A stretch of 64,000 nt of DNA from an uncultured Lachnospiraceae bacterium (GCA_910584585.1 CAJUBP010000005.1:62001-126000); one strand, 5' to 3'. Counted from the first letter of the stretch, positions 1-11,539 are shown. The notes: a model not told the origin generated them from the letters alone. Numbers and translations are program-made.

Positions 1-252
1 AAGCTGAAATGCAGCCGGAGGGAATTCTTTGACGCAATGGGGGAGGAAAATGTGCAGTGCCAGATCCATTATATTCCGGTGTACTGGTTTCCTTATTATC
101 GGCGTCTTGGATATGAAAAGGGGCTGTGTCCCAATGCGGAAGAAGTCTACCGGGGGATTATGAGCATTCCTATTTATCCGGCTATGTCGGATCAGGATGT
201 AACGGACGTGATTCATGCAGTGAGAAAAGTGGTGGAGAATTACAGAAAATAA
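1..252 (+). CDS. pseC: PseC aminotransferase, C-terminal end only
   Basis: The first 252 bases are an open frame without a start, so this is the last 83 residues of a gene that begins before the window. The motif IHYIPVYWFPYYRRLGYEKG followed by CPNAEEVY and SIPIYPAMSDQDV is typical of the C-terminal end of PseC, the PLP-dependent UDP-4-amino-4,6-dideoxy-N-acetyl-beta-L-altrosamine transaminase. PseC makes the 4-amino sugar in pseudaminic acid synthesis. The catalytic lysine region lies outside the window. The downstream pseI and pseG genes support the assignment. A related sugar aminotransferase of the DegT/DnrJ family is the alternative. Confidence 0.85.
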   Translation, partial: KLKCSRREFFDAMGEENVQCQIHYIPVYWFPYYRRLGYEKGLCPNAEEVYRGIMSIPIYPAMSDQDVTDVIHAVRKVVENYRK

Positions 253-356
253 ATTTGCCGCTGCGGTTGAAACTTGTCTGCATAAACGGGTTTCTGAGCG
301 TTTTTTATGCAGATGCAAACCATTTGGATTTCGAATGGAAAAAGGAGTTTGGAAAA

Positions 357-1403
357 ATGTTTCATTTGTTTGAGAAAATGAATCAGGGAAGCCCTTACCT
401 GATTGCGGAAATGAGCGCAAATCACGGGGGAAAACTGGAGAACGCCCTGGAGATTGTCCGCGAATCGGCAAAAGCAGGAGCAGATTGCGTAAAGATACAG
501 ACTTATACGGCAGACACTCTGACCATAGACTGTGACAATGAGTATTTTCGGATTAAAAGCGGATTGTGGGATGGATACCGGCTGTATGATTTATACCGGG
601 ACGCGGGAACTCCCTGGGAGTGGCAGGCCCGCCTGAAAGAAGAGTGTGAAGCCTGCGGAGTGGACTTCCTTTCCACGCCTTTTGATCATACGGCGGTGGA
701 TTTTTTAGAGGGAATAGGCTGTGAAGCATATAAAATCGCAAGTTTTGAATTAGTGGACCTTCCATTGATAGAATATGCCGCGTCGAAAGGCAAGCCGATG
801 ATTCTATCCTGCGGCATGGGCAGCCCGGAAGAGATTCAGGACGCCGTGGACGCCTGCCGCGGGGCTGGAAATCAGCAGATTGTTTTACTGAAGTGCTGCA
901 GTGAATATCCTGCCAGCTGGGCGGATATGCATTTGGGGAATATTCCGGATATGCGGCAGCGGTTTGGCATTCCTGTTGGATTGTCGGATCACAGCATGGG
1001 CAGCTTAGGGGCGGTGGTCGGCGTTGCCCTGGGCGCCTGCGTTGTGGAAAAACACGTCTGTCTGTCAAGGAAAATAAAGAATCCGGACAGTGAGTTCAGT
1101 ATGGAAATGGATGAATTTGCCAAAATGGTGCAGGATGTGCGGAACGCAAAATTAATTGCCCGGGGCCCGGAGTATGAATTGTCGGAAAAGGAGAAAAGTT
1201 CTTTTGTTTTCAGGAGGAGTTTGTTTGCTGTGAAAGACATCGGCATCGGAGAAAAGTTCACTGCGGAAAATATTCGCAGTATCCGGCCGGGATATGGTTT
1301 ATCTCCAAAATATACGCAAATGCTGCTTGGTAAAAAAAGCAGGCGTGAGATTCTCAGAGGGGAGCCTATTACCAGAGAGATGATGGAGGAATTGGAGGAA
1401 TGA
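357..1403 (+). CDS. pseI: Pseudaminic acid synthase PseI
   Basis: A 348-residue NeuB-family enzyme that condenses phosphoenolpyruvate with the 6-deoxy-AltdiNAc sugar to give pseudaminic acid. Residues about 15-265 form the NeuB TIM barrel (IAEMSANHGG near the N-terminus, VKIQTYTADT, STPFDHTAVD, YKIASFE, GLSDHSMG, EKHVCLSR). Residues about 285-345 form the SAF antifreeze-like domain (RRSLFAVKDIGIGEKFTAEN). The frame is open upstream to 126, but ATG 357 is chosen because AAAGGAG sits at 341-347 and the family normally begins here. It overlaps the next gene by four bases (ATGA), so it is part of one operon. NeuB (sialic acid synthase) is less likely given pseC and pseG. Confidence 0.9.
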   Translation: MFHLFEKMNQGSPYLIAEMSANHGGKLENALEIVRESAKAGADCVKIQTYTADTLTIDCDNEYFRIKSGLWDGYRLYDLYRDAGTPWEWQARLKEECEACGVDFLSTPFDHTAVDFLEGIGCEAYKIASFELVDLPLIEYAASKGKPMILSCGMGSPEEIQDAVDACRGAGNQQIVLLKCCSEYPASWADMHLGNIPDMRQRFGIPVGLSDHSMGSLGAVVGVALGACVVEKHVCLSRKIKNPDSEFSMEMDEFAKMVQDVRNAKLIARGPEYELSEKEKSSFVFRRSLFAVKDIGIGEKFTAENIRSIRPGYGLSPKYTQMLLGKKSRREILRGEPITREMMEELEE

Positions 1404-1984
1404 AAATCCTTTGTTTGTACGGAAATGAATGTGCTTTGGAATTATTTGAATGGATGGAAGAGCTTGGGCACAAAGTTGTATTATGGAAGGAAAAGCTGAA
1501 AGAAAACTGGTGCGCGGAACAGAAATTTGATTTGGCAGTAAGTTATACCTATCGTTATATTGTTTCGGATTTTGTTCTCAAAACCTTAAATTATAATATT
1601 GTAAATCTGCACAACTCCTATCTTCCATGGAACAGGGGAGCAGATCCGAATATTTGGAGTTTGATTGATAAAACGCCCCGGGGAGTCACGTTGCATTATA
1701 TGGACTCTGGGCTTGATCAAGGGGAAATCATAGCCCAGAAACTAGTTTGCGATAGTGAGGAAGAAACACTTAAGAGCAGTTATAACAATCTTGACAGGGC
1801 GGCGAAAGAGCTGTTTCAGGAGGCATTTTGCTATTACCAGTATTGGCCGGAGATGAAAAAGAAAGCCGTTGCGAAAGGTAACTATCACTCTATAAAAGAC
1901 GGAGAAAAAATACGTTCGGTTATTACTACGTATGATCTCTCTGTAAAAGAATTGAGGGAAAGCCTGTCGGCGTTTTTGGCGTAA
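1400..1984 (+). CDS. Formyltransferase in the pseudaminic acid cluster
   Basis: A 194-residue protein of the methionyl-tRNA formyltransferase fold. The catalytic triad of this family is visible: Asn and His in NLHNSYLPWNRGADP, and Asp in MDSGLDQGE. It lacks the C-terminal tRNA-binding domain of real Fmt, so it probably moves a formyl group from N10-formyl-tetrahydrofolate to the amine of a sugar. Its start overlaps the pseI stop (ATGA), which ties it to the nonulosonic acid pathway. The likely substrate is the 4-amino sugar made by PseC, in place of acetylation by PseH; this is inference. Directly after it lie remains of an acetyltransferase gene. Confidence 0.75.
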   Translation: MKILCLYGNECALELFEWMEELGHKVVLWKEKLKENWCAEQKFDLAVSYTYRYIVSDFVLKTLNYNIVNLHNSYLPWNRGADPNIWSLIDKTPRGVTLHYMDSGLDQGEIIAQKLVCDSEEETLKSSYNNLDRAAKELFQEAFCYYQYWPEMKKKAVAKGNYHSIKDGEKIRSVITTYDLSVKELRESLSAFLA

Positions 1985-2238
1985 AGCGGGAAAAAGTCAG
2001 TGATACAGAGGTGGAGGTAAGTTATCTTCTTGCGCCTGAATTTAGGGGAAAGGGATATGCCAGTGAAGCGGTGAACTGTATTTTGAAATTTGCGCTGGAG
2101 GAATGGAACTGTTGCCGGGCGGCTGCAAAAATTCATATAGATAATCGGGAATCAATACAGTTTGCTAAGGGACTTGGATTTGAATTGCAGGAGAAACTGG
2201 AAAATTTGTTACAATTTGTTACAATTTCTGAAAGATAA
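1936..2238 (+). pseudogene. N-terminally truncated GNAT acetyltransferase remnant (PseH-like?)
   Basis: The frame after the formyltransferase encodes the second half of a GNAT fold: KPVGVFGVKREKVSDTEVE, then the acetyl-CoA loop SYLLAPEFRGKGYASEAV, then a tail with NRESIQFAKGLGFE. Upstream in the same frame is a stop at 1933, and there is no plausible start codon or ribosome site, so the N-terminal half is missing. The 3' end carries a short tandem TTGTTACAAT duplication (about 2206-2225). PseH (the N4-acetyltransferase) is often encoded beside or fused to PseG, which follows here, so this may be a dead pseH. Another GNAT is possible. Confidence 0.6.
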
Positions 2239-2384
2239 CTGGCAAAAACAGTTCCAAATAACTCACAAGTCTGTTACAATAATAAAAAAGACATGATTTC
2301 AGAGAATCTGCATCTTGCAGCCCGAATCTATGACGCGGCAATATGGATTCTATTCATCGGAATCGTTGTAACAGGAGCGGAAAA

Positions 2385-3437
2385 ATGAAAAAAATATTAT
2401 TCCGCGCCGATGGAAACGCGTCCATCGGCGCCGGTCATATCATGCGCTGTCTTTCCATCGGAGAGGCGGCCAGGGAACTGGGGCTGGAATGCGTCTATGT
2501 GACGGCGGACCCTTCCTTTGAAAGAGTGATTCAGGACAGGGGTTTTTCCTGCACAGTAATGAATACCTTATATTCTGACATGAACAGCGAATGGACAGTC
2601 CTGGATTCTGTTTTAAACAAATATCAGCCGGATGCTGTTTTTATCGACAGCTACCATGTAACGCCGGATTATCTGAAGAGACTGGGAACTTACGGCAAAA
2701 CAATTTATCTGGATGATGTGCTTGCTTTTGCCTATCCGGTGGATGTGCTGATTAATTACAACATTTATGCTGACCGAAGAGATTATGAAGCCCTGTATTC
2801 CAGGGAACATGCAGCAATGCCCAGGCTGCTTCTGGGGACCAGGTATGTTCCTCTGCGAAAGGAATTTCAGCGTTCTGAAATCCCGCCTGTCCGGGCGCGT
2901 ATGGAGTATGTTCTGGTATCCGTAGGCGGGGCGGATCCAGAGCGCATGGCGCTGAAATTTTTAAATTCCTTTATACAGGATAAAGAACTGGCAGGCCGCT
3001 GTCAGTTTCATTTTATCCTGAACTCTTTAGAGCCGGACAGGGAAGAGATCAGAGAAATCGCTGCCCGTCACTCCTGGATTTTCCTCCATGAAAATGTGCG
3101 CTGTATGTCAGAATTGATGTTAAAGTGTGATGCAGCCATATCAGCGGCAGGATCTACCTTGTATGAATTGTCCGCTTGCGGCGTACCGGCGATTACTTAT
3201 GTGCTGGCGGATAATCAGATCCCCGGGGCGTTGGGATTCGCAGAGCGGGGAATCATGGTAAATGCCGGAGACTGCCGGACGAAACCGGATTTTCTGGCAG
3301 GGGTGTGCCGGGAATTGAAGCTGTTGGCTGCGGATGCTCCCAGGCGGAAGGAGATGAGCAGAAAGGGCCGGCAGACGGCGGATGGAATAGGAGCAGAGCG
3401 GATTGTCAGAGAGGTGAAAGATGGCCAAAACTTTTAA
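2385..3437 (+). CDS. pseG: UDP-2,4-diacetamido-2,4,6-trideoxy-beta-L-altropyranose hydrolase PseG
   Basis: A 350-residue GT-B-like nucleotide-sugar hydrolase that releases the free sugar for PseI. The N-terminal motif GNASIGAGHIMRCLS carries the conserved His of the family, and the C-terminal half has the nucleotide-sugar binding region (VSVGGADPERM, ISAAGSTLYELSACGVPAI). ATG 2385 is chosen over the in-frame 2343 because AGGAG lies at 2373-2377 with seven bases of spacing. It overlaps the following ATPase gene by 17 bases. If the pathway intermediate is N-formylated, this enzyme would act on that variant. Confidence 0.9.
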   Translation: MKKILFRADGNASIGAGHIMRCLSIGEAARELGLECVYVTADPSFERVIQDRGFSCTVMNTLYSDMNSEWTVLDSVLNKYQPDAVFIDSYHVTPDYLKRLGTYGKTIYLDDVLAFAYPVDVLINYNIYADRRDYEALYSREHAAMPRLLLGTRYVPLRKEFQRSEIPPVRARMEYVLVSVGGADPERMALKFLNSFIQDKELAGRCQFHFILNSLEPDREEIREIAARHSWIFLHENVRCMSELMLKCDAAISAAGSTLYELSACGVPAITYVLADNQIPGALGFAERGIMVNAGDCRTKPDFLAGVCRELKLLAADAPRRKEMSRKGRQTADGIGAERIVREVKDGQNF

Positions 3438-5022
3438 TGTCAATGGGACTTGTTATGCGGAAGAACATTACATGGTTGATTTGGAAAGTCGGATGGCGCA
3501 GATGAAAGCGTTAGTGGACAGCGGAAAATATTTTACTGTAAATCGGGGAAGGCAATATGGGAAAACAACGCTTTTGTGGGCATTTGAGGAATATCTGCAG
3601 GAGGAATACGCAGTGCTTTCCCTGGATTTCCAGAGAATGAGCGCTGCCAGTTTTCAGGATGAGTATGCTTTTGCAGATGCTTTTGCAGCAAATATTCTGC
3701 GTCTTACAAAGGGAGAGAGCGGTCGGAATAAGGGCCTGGACGCTGAAAGTATTTCGGCATTGGAACAGGCGGCAGAGCAGTCAAAGGGCGGCATGGATTT
3801 GCCGAAATTGTTTGATCATCTCATTCAATTGTGCGGCACAGCCCGAAAGCCGGTTGTCTTGATGATTGACGAAGCAGACAGCGCTTCCAACCATTCGGTG
3901 TTTTTGGATTTTCTGTCACAGCTTAGAGTTTTATATCTTTCCAGAAAGAGATATCCTGTATTTCAGTCCGTAATTTTAGCGGGCGTATATGATATCAGGA
4001 ATTTAAAACTGAAAATCAGGACAGATGGAGAGCGCAGATATAACAGCCCATGGAACATTGCGGCGGATTTTAACGTGGATATGAATTTTTCTGTCCAGGA
4101 TATTGCAGGTATGCTGAATTGTTATGAACAGGATTACCAGACAGGAATGGATATCAATGAAATCGCGGAGCTGATTTATGAATATACCGGAGGTTATCCG
4201 TTTATGGTTTCAAGGATATGTCAGCTGATGGATGAACGCCTGGAGGGAAAGGCGGATTTTTTGAATAAATCTGCTGTTTGGACGAAAAAGGGCGTATTGC
4301 AGGCCGTAAAGATGATGCTTACGGCGCCTTCCACATTGTTTGATGATATGGTGAAAAAGTTATCGGATTTTCCAGAGCTGAAAACAATGCTGAAAGAGAT
4401 TTTATTTCAGGGGCGGGAGTATTCTTTTGAGGGAGACAATCCTATGATAAATCTTGGGGTTATGTTTGGCTTTTTGAAAAATCAGAATCAAATCGTGATG
4501 GTCGCTAACCGGATTTTCGAAACAAAGTTGTATAATCTGTTTCTTTCTGAGGAAGAAACAAAAAATATGGACTCCTGCACAGATATTTTAGATAAAAATC
4601 AATTTGTGAAAAATGGGCATCTCAATATGGAAGTGGTTTTGGAAAAATTTACAGAACATTTTCGGGAAGTGTATGGAGATTGTACAGAACGCTTCCTTGA
4701 GGAAAATGGAAGGAGATATTTTCTTCTGTATTTACGGCCGATTATAAACGGGACAGGGAATTACTATATTGAAGCCCAGACACGGGACAGGAAAAGAACG
4801 GATATTATTGTAGATTATAATGGGGAGCAATTTGTAATTGAATTGAAAATTTGGCGGGGTGAGGAATATTTAAAACGCGGTGAGAAGCAGTTGTTCGAAT
4901 ACCTGCAGTTTTATCATAAGGAGAAAGGATATCTGTTGAGTTTTAACTTTAATCAAAGAAAAAAGGTTGGTACAAAGAAGATTACATTTCAGGGGAAAGA
5001 AATCTTTGAAGCTGTTGTTTGA
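3421..5022 (+). CDS. AAA-ATPase-like protein with C-terminal PD-(D/E)XK nuclease-like domain
   Basis: A 533-residue protein of the AAA-ATPase-like family common in Clostridia and Bacteroidetes. Walker A is GRQYGKTT (about residues 43-50) and Walker B is VVLMIDEAD (about 142-150). A winged-helix-like middle region follows (NSPWNIAADFNVDM, GGYPFMVSRICQLMDER). The C-terminal 130 residues have the D-ExK core of a PD-(D/E)XK fold: RTDIIVDYNGEQFVIELKIW. The biological role of this family is unknown; defence or mobile-element roles have been suggested for relatives. ATG 3421 lies inside the end of pseG. A deleted relative lies at 58902-59764. Confidence 0.8.
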   Translation: MAKTFNVNGTCYAEEHYMVDLESRMAQMKALVDSGKYFTVNRGRQYGKTTLLWAFEEYLQEEYAVLSLDFQRMSAASFQDEYAFADAFAANILRLTKGESGRNKGLDAESISALEQAAEQSKGGMDLPKLFDHLIQLCGTARKPVVLMIDEADSASNHSVFLDFLSQLRVLYLSRKRYPVFQSVILAGVYDIRNLKLKIRTDGERRYNSPWNIAADFNVDMNFSVQDIAGMLNCYEQDYQTGMDINEIAELIYEYTGGYPFMVSRICQLMDERLEGKADFLNKSAVWTKKGVLQAVKMMLTAPSTLFDDMVKKLSDFPELKTMLKEILFQGREYSFEGDNPMINLGVMFGFLKNQNQIVMVANRIFETKLYNLFLSEEETKNMDSCTDILDKNQFVKNGHLNMEVVLEKFTEHFREVYGDCTERFLEENGRRYFLLYLRPIINGTGNYYIEAQTRDRKRTDIIVDYNGEQFVIELKIWRGEEYLKRGEKQLFEYLQFYHKEKGYLLSFNFNQRKKVGTKKITFQGKEIFEAVV

Positions 5023-5080
5023 TTTACCATGAGGAGGGACCCGGCTCTTAACTAAGATTGACCACTAAAGAAGAAGGCCG

Positions 5081-5216
5081 GGAGGAGCCCTGATGGTTCG
5101 AAGAACAGCCATGTTCTGTCCAGAAGGAGCCCTGATGGTCTGAAGAACAGCCATGCCCTGCCCAGGAGAAGCCCTGATGGTTCGAAGAACAGCCATGCTC
5201 TGCCCGGGAGGAGCCC
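5081..5216. repeat. 42-bp tandem repeat, three full copies plus 10 bases
   Basis: Units begin at 5081, 5123 and 5165, and a fourth starts at 5207 and breaks off after ten bases. Each unit reads GGAGGAGCCCTGATGGTTCG then AAGAACAGCCATG and a short C-rich end, with a few substitutions. Within a unit, ATGGTTC-GAA-GAAC-AG-CCAT can fold into a small hairpin. The array sits just past the 3' end of the minus-strand LacI-type gene. Its length is a multiple of three, so the minus strand stays open through it, but I do not call a gene there. Confidence 0.9.
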
Positions 5217-5235
5217 CAATAAATTTCCGCCTGTT

Positions 5236-8807
<3,572 letters not shown>

Positions 8808-8962
8808 GCGATTTGGAACCAGGCAGAAATATTACTCCGGCGGTTAAATATATCTGCGTCAGCCGCCCCAGACGGTTTGGCAAGTCTATGGCGGCTGAGA
8901 TGCTGGCAGCCTATTATGTGATGTGTTACGAGAATTGCAGAATAAAGAAAGTTGTGTTATAA
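8808..8962 (+). pseudogene. N-terminal fragment of an AAA-ATPase-like gene
   Basis: In frame from 8810, the sequence reads PAVKYICVSRPRRFGKSMAA then EMLAAYY, which is the Walker A region typical of the AAA-ATPase-like family (RPRRFGKS). It then runs into unrelated residues and a stop at 8960. There is no start codon or remainder of the gene, so it is a remnant left between leuS and the toxin-antitoxin module. It belongs to the RPRRFGKS type, unlike the GRQYGKTT gene at 3421, so it is a different family member. Confidence 0.7.
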
Positions 8963-8999
8963 TCAGAAAAAATAACAATAGAGAAGAGGTGTCAAGTTT

Positions 9000-9530
9000 A
9001 TGGTTAAGAAAAATGAGTATGCAAAAGTGTTGATTAATGCTTATAATAGCGGCTTACTTAAAATAGTTTGGAATACTTCAGGATTTTCACTTGGCATTGA
9101 TCCGAAAAAGAAAGATTTACTTCCGGAGTTGAAAGAAAAAGAATTTGTGGAATATGTATTTTCTATTATAAAAATAGTTGCATCTTTGGCAGAAGATAAG
9201 GAAATAGAAGGGGTTTCGGAAGATGATTTAACAACGGCAAAAGATATTTATGGAAAAGAAGGTGATTTAAAAAATCATCTTTATGTTAAAAAGAACAGTA
9301 AAATCAATTGTTTTAAATTATTAGAAACGCAGATTATAAGTTATAGAAGTGAAGAGAATCCGAAAAAGGTTGCGGCAAATTCAGCGTTTTTGAAAGTAGT
9401 AGCGGAAAAAGATGATAAAGACATTTCCTATATATTTGAAATCACCAAAAGGGATCTGGGAGAATTAATTGAAAAATTAGCGGGATTGAAGGAGACGATG
9501 GATAGCATAGAAAAAGAGGAAGAAATATGA
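9000..9530 (+). CDS. Hypothetical protein, first gene of a toxin-antitoxin-like cluster
   Basis: A 176-residue soluble, Lys/Glu-rich protein that I do not recognise. It has no signal peptide or membrane segment, and the C-terminal third looks helical (GELIEKLAGLKETMDSIEKE). The start is ATG 9000 with AGAGGTG upstream. Its stop overlaps the start of the DUF433 gene, so the three genes 9000-10164 form one transcription unit. The block is clearly more AT-rich than leuS and the genes after it, which suggests recent acquisition. Confidence 0.7.
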   Translation: MVKKNEYAKVLINAYNSGLLKIVWNTSGFSLGIDPKKKDLLPELKEKEFVEYVFSIIKIVASLAEDKEIEGVSEDDLTTAKDIYGKEGDLKNHLYVKKNSKINCFKLLETQIISYRSEENPKKVAANSAFLKVVAEKDDKDISYIFEITKRDLGELIEKLAGLKETMDSIEKEEEI

Positions 9531-9949
9531 TGGAATTGTTTGTGAAAGATTATGAAATGATTTTTCCGGAAAGAGTCCAATATACGTATAGCGCCAAAAA
9601 TGAATATGAACCATGTTTAAATAAAAAGCAAAAAACGTATAATAAAAATATGGGAAACGGTATTATATTTTTAAAGAGCGGAAGTGTAAATTATCAGGAA
9701 ATGGAACAATATTTCAAAAAGATAGCCAGAAGATTTCAGACAATCCAGATAGACGAGAAAAGGCTAAGCGGTATGCCGGTAATCGAAAATACAAGGATAC
9801 CAGTCAGCTTGATTGTGGCGTGTTTCAAAGACGAAATGACAATTTCTGAAATTTGTGAAGAATACAAATTGACAGAGAAAGAAGTAGAGGAAGCTATGGA
9901 ATATGTAATTGAGGTTTTAGATGTTCCATATTTGGAAGGATGCGAATGA
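9527..9949 (+). CDS. DUF433-domain antitoxin-like protein
   Basis: A 140-residue protein. The last 65 residues fit the DUF433 antitoxin fold, a winged-helix DNA-binding domain: RLSGMPVIENTRIPVSLIVA, then DEMTISEICEEYKLTEKEVEEAMEY. The first 70 residues are an unrelated N-terminal extension. DUF433 proteins usually pair with a PIN-like DUF5615 toxin, which follows here with an ATGA overlap. It probably neutralises that toxin and represses the operon; that follows from the family, not from this sequence alone. Confidence 0.8.
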   Translation: MMELFVKDYEMIFPERVQYTYSAKNEYEPCLNKKQKTYNKNMGNGIIFLKSGSVNYQEMEQYFKKIARRFQTIQIDEKRLSGMPVIENTRIPVSLIVACFKDEMTISEICEEYKLTEKEVEEAMEYVIEVLDVPYLEGCE

Positions 9950-10164
9950 AGATACTTTTAGACGAAAATATTACTCGGAAATCAATATCGGTTTTAGAAC
10001 GATATGGGCATGATGTGATACATGTTCGGGATCGATTTTCTCCAGGCAGGAGTGATAATGAGGTTTTTCAATTGGCCTTGCAAGAGAAGCGGGGTCTGAT
10101 TACTTTGAATGGAAAAGATTTTATTATTTTTATTCCGCCCCAAACAGAATTAGCTATGCTATGA
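9946..10164 (+). CDS. DUF5615 PIN-like toxin, apparently C-terminally shortened
   Basis: A 72-residue protein that begins in the classic DUF5615 way (MKILLDENITRKS, GHDVIHVRD, SDNEVFQLAL, RGLITLNGKDF). The acidic residues Asp7, Glu8 and Asp in KDF match the putative PIN-like active site. Relatives are usually about 100-120 residues, so the end IIFIPPQTELAML may result from a frameshift or truncation. ATG 9946 is preferred to 9940 because GGAAGGA lies six bases upstream and the family starts with MKILLDEN. It may be inactive. Confidence 0.75.
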   Translation: MKILLDENITRKSISVLERYGHDVIHVRDRFSPGRSDNEVFQLALQEKRGLITLNGKDFIIFIPPQTELAML

Positions 10165-10287
10165 AGAAAAAGGGAGATACTTATGAGATTGTTCAGCGTT
10201 ATCCAAAGAATCCAAAAGCAATGTTTTAGTCATAGAGAGTGTATGTTTTACAGGGAATATTGAGGATTTTCGCATTGAAAAAATAAA

Positions 10288-10335
10288 GGCAGCCGGGAAT
10301 TGGCAAATTTCATGTTCCGGCTGCCCTATCTTTTT
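10288..10335. terminator. Bidirectional rho-independent terminator
   Basis: The stem is GGCAGCCGG(G)AA (10288-10299) with TTCCGGCTGCC (10315-10325). It is followed by CTATCTTTTTAAG on the + strand and by a T-rich run on the - strand. It separates the convergent toxin-antitoxin operon and the 10354 gene. Confidence 0.85.
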
Positions 10336-10353
10336 AAGAGCGTGTCTTAAAAT

Positions 10354-10641
10354 TTATTTTCTCATAGTTTTCATCATCTGCATCAGCAAATCCACTTTCT
10401 TCTGTTCCTGGGGCGGCATGCTCTGCTTGAGCACTTCAATGATCAGATCCCGCTCGGAGGAGGAGAAATCCATCCCCTGATTTTTCACGCTTTCTGAGGC
10501 GTTTTTCAAAGATTCCGCCATGGCCTGGGGACTGGAAGTGTTAGCCGAATTGCTGCTGGCAAGTTCCATGAGAAGTTTCAGCTTATCGGGAGAAATATTT
10601 TTCTGAAGCTGCGGGTTATTTAAGATGTCCTGTGGGTTCAT
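10354..10641 (-). CDS. Hypothetical small protein
   Basis: A 95-residue, Met/Gln/Ser-rich, predicted helical protein (NNPQLQKNISPDKLKLLMEL, SSSERDLIIEVLKQSMPPQE, VDLLMQMMKTMRK). The start is supported by AGAAAGGAAG on the minus strand. No known domain is recognised. It lies 23 bases downstream of another small helical gene and they are probably co-transcribed. Confidence 0.75.
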   Translation of the reverse strand: MNPQDILNNPQLQKNISPDKLKLLMELASSNSANTSSPQAMAESLKNASESVKNQGMDFSSSERDLIIEVLKQSMPPQEQKKVDLLMQMMKTMRK

Positions 10642-10664
10642 AATCTTCCTTTCTGTGGCTGCGT

Positions 10665-10979
10665 TTAAGTTGCCGTAAACAATGTTTCATAGGTGGAAAA
10701 CATTTGGGCAAAGCTGATGATGCTGTCTATCATTTCCTTTTCCCTGTCCGTGCAGTATTCCCGTATGGCAGTCAGCATCTGCACCGGATCTTTGCGTTCT
10801 TCTTCCGAACACATCTGCAGATCATTTCCGGAATTCTGAAACAGCGCCATGGTCCGCTGCAATTCCATAAATTTGACCAGCATGGCCATATTTCTCTGCC
10901 GGGAATTATCTAAATAGGGAATGGCAGCTTTTATCATTTCAAGGTGCCTATCCTGAATCAGTGTATCAATCGCTTCCAT
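10665..10979 (-). CDS. Hypothetical small helical protein
   Basis: A 104-residue protein (MEAIDTLIQDRHLEMIKAAI, RQRNMAMLVKFMELQRTM, DREKEMIDSIISFAQMFSTY) with no recognised domain. The frame also allows a GTG start at 10988, but that GTG lies within the AAGGTGA ribosome site, so ATG 10979, five bases after it, is the better start. Paired with the 10354 gene. Confidence 0.72.
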   Translation of the reverse strand: MEAIDTLIQDRHLEMIKAAIPYLDNSRQRNMAMLVKFMELQRTMALFQNSGNDLQMCSEEERKDPVQMLTAIREYCTDREKEMIDSIISFAQMFSTYETLFTAT

Positions 10980-11062
10980 TGCGTTCACCTTTTTTATTTT
11001 AATCTATGTTAGAATGCCCTTTGATATGACAAAAGGAGGGAGCCTCCTTTCCTGGGTATCGG

Positions 11063-11327
11063 ATGACAGGAAGTTCGATCCGGGAACTGTTGGCAAATGA
11101 GCAGGATCCTGAGTATAATAGTAGGGAATACATTTTGGGAGATGAAATCTGTGGGAAGGTTAGTGATAGATGGCAACAGCGTTTATGAGATAGACGAAGA
11201 ATGCGTCCGGAGAAAGGAACATCAGGAAAGGAACCAGCCAGACCGACAGGAAAGCATGGAACCGTATCCCCGCCGGCGTTCAGAGAAAAAAGACTGGAAC
11301 AGGGGAAGGGACGGAACCGTTTTGTAA
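11063..11327 (+). pseudogene. Possible frameshifted small gene
   Basis: Two overlapping frames look protein-like. The first (11063-11188) reads SIRELLANEQDPEYNSREYI, then LGDEICGK; the second (to 11327) reads VIDGNSVYEIDEECVRRKEH followed by an Arg/Glu-rich tail. Together they would make one protein of about 85 residues with a one-base shift near 11160. Neither frame has a convincing ribosome site; an AAAGGAGG-GAG-CCTCCTTT palindrome lies at 11032-11050. The rest of 10989-11511 shows no gene. I am not certain this was ever translated. Confidence 0.35.
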
Positions 11328-11511
11328 AAAGTTTCAGACAGTATAAGGGCATTTGGAGGAAAAATCCAGATGTCCTTACTTTGAGGAATCAATGAATAAA
11401 AATGCCTGAACAGCATATGCCAAAAGAAATTTTTCTGTTCATTTGTGAAAAATAAACACTTTTTTGCGAAAAAAACAGGCGGATTTTTTTAGAAATATGC
11501 TATTTTTACTA

Positions 11512-11539
11512 TTGAGACTTTTGATAAATGAGTTATAAT
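11512..11539 (+). promoter_or_regulatory. Promoter of the 11636 chemoreceptor gene
   Basis: TTGAGA at 11512-11517, a 16-base spacer and a perfect TATAAT at 11534-11539. The expected transcription start is near 11546. Confidence 0.75.

Noticed and set aside
126..356. N-terminal extension of the pseI frame
   Set aside because: It overlaps the pseC end, has no ribosome site, and the family starts at 357 where AAAGGAG is present.
10171..10260. Short peptides after the DUF5615 toxin, in two frames
   Set aside because: Too short, no domain and uncertain frames; they may be debris from a longer toxin or neighbour gene.
11032..11050. AAAGGAGG/CCTCCTTT palindrome as a terminator
   Set aside because: No T-run on either side and no + strand gene ending before it.
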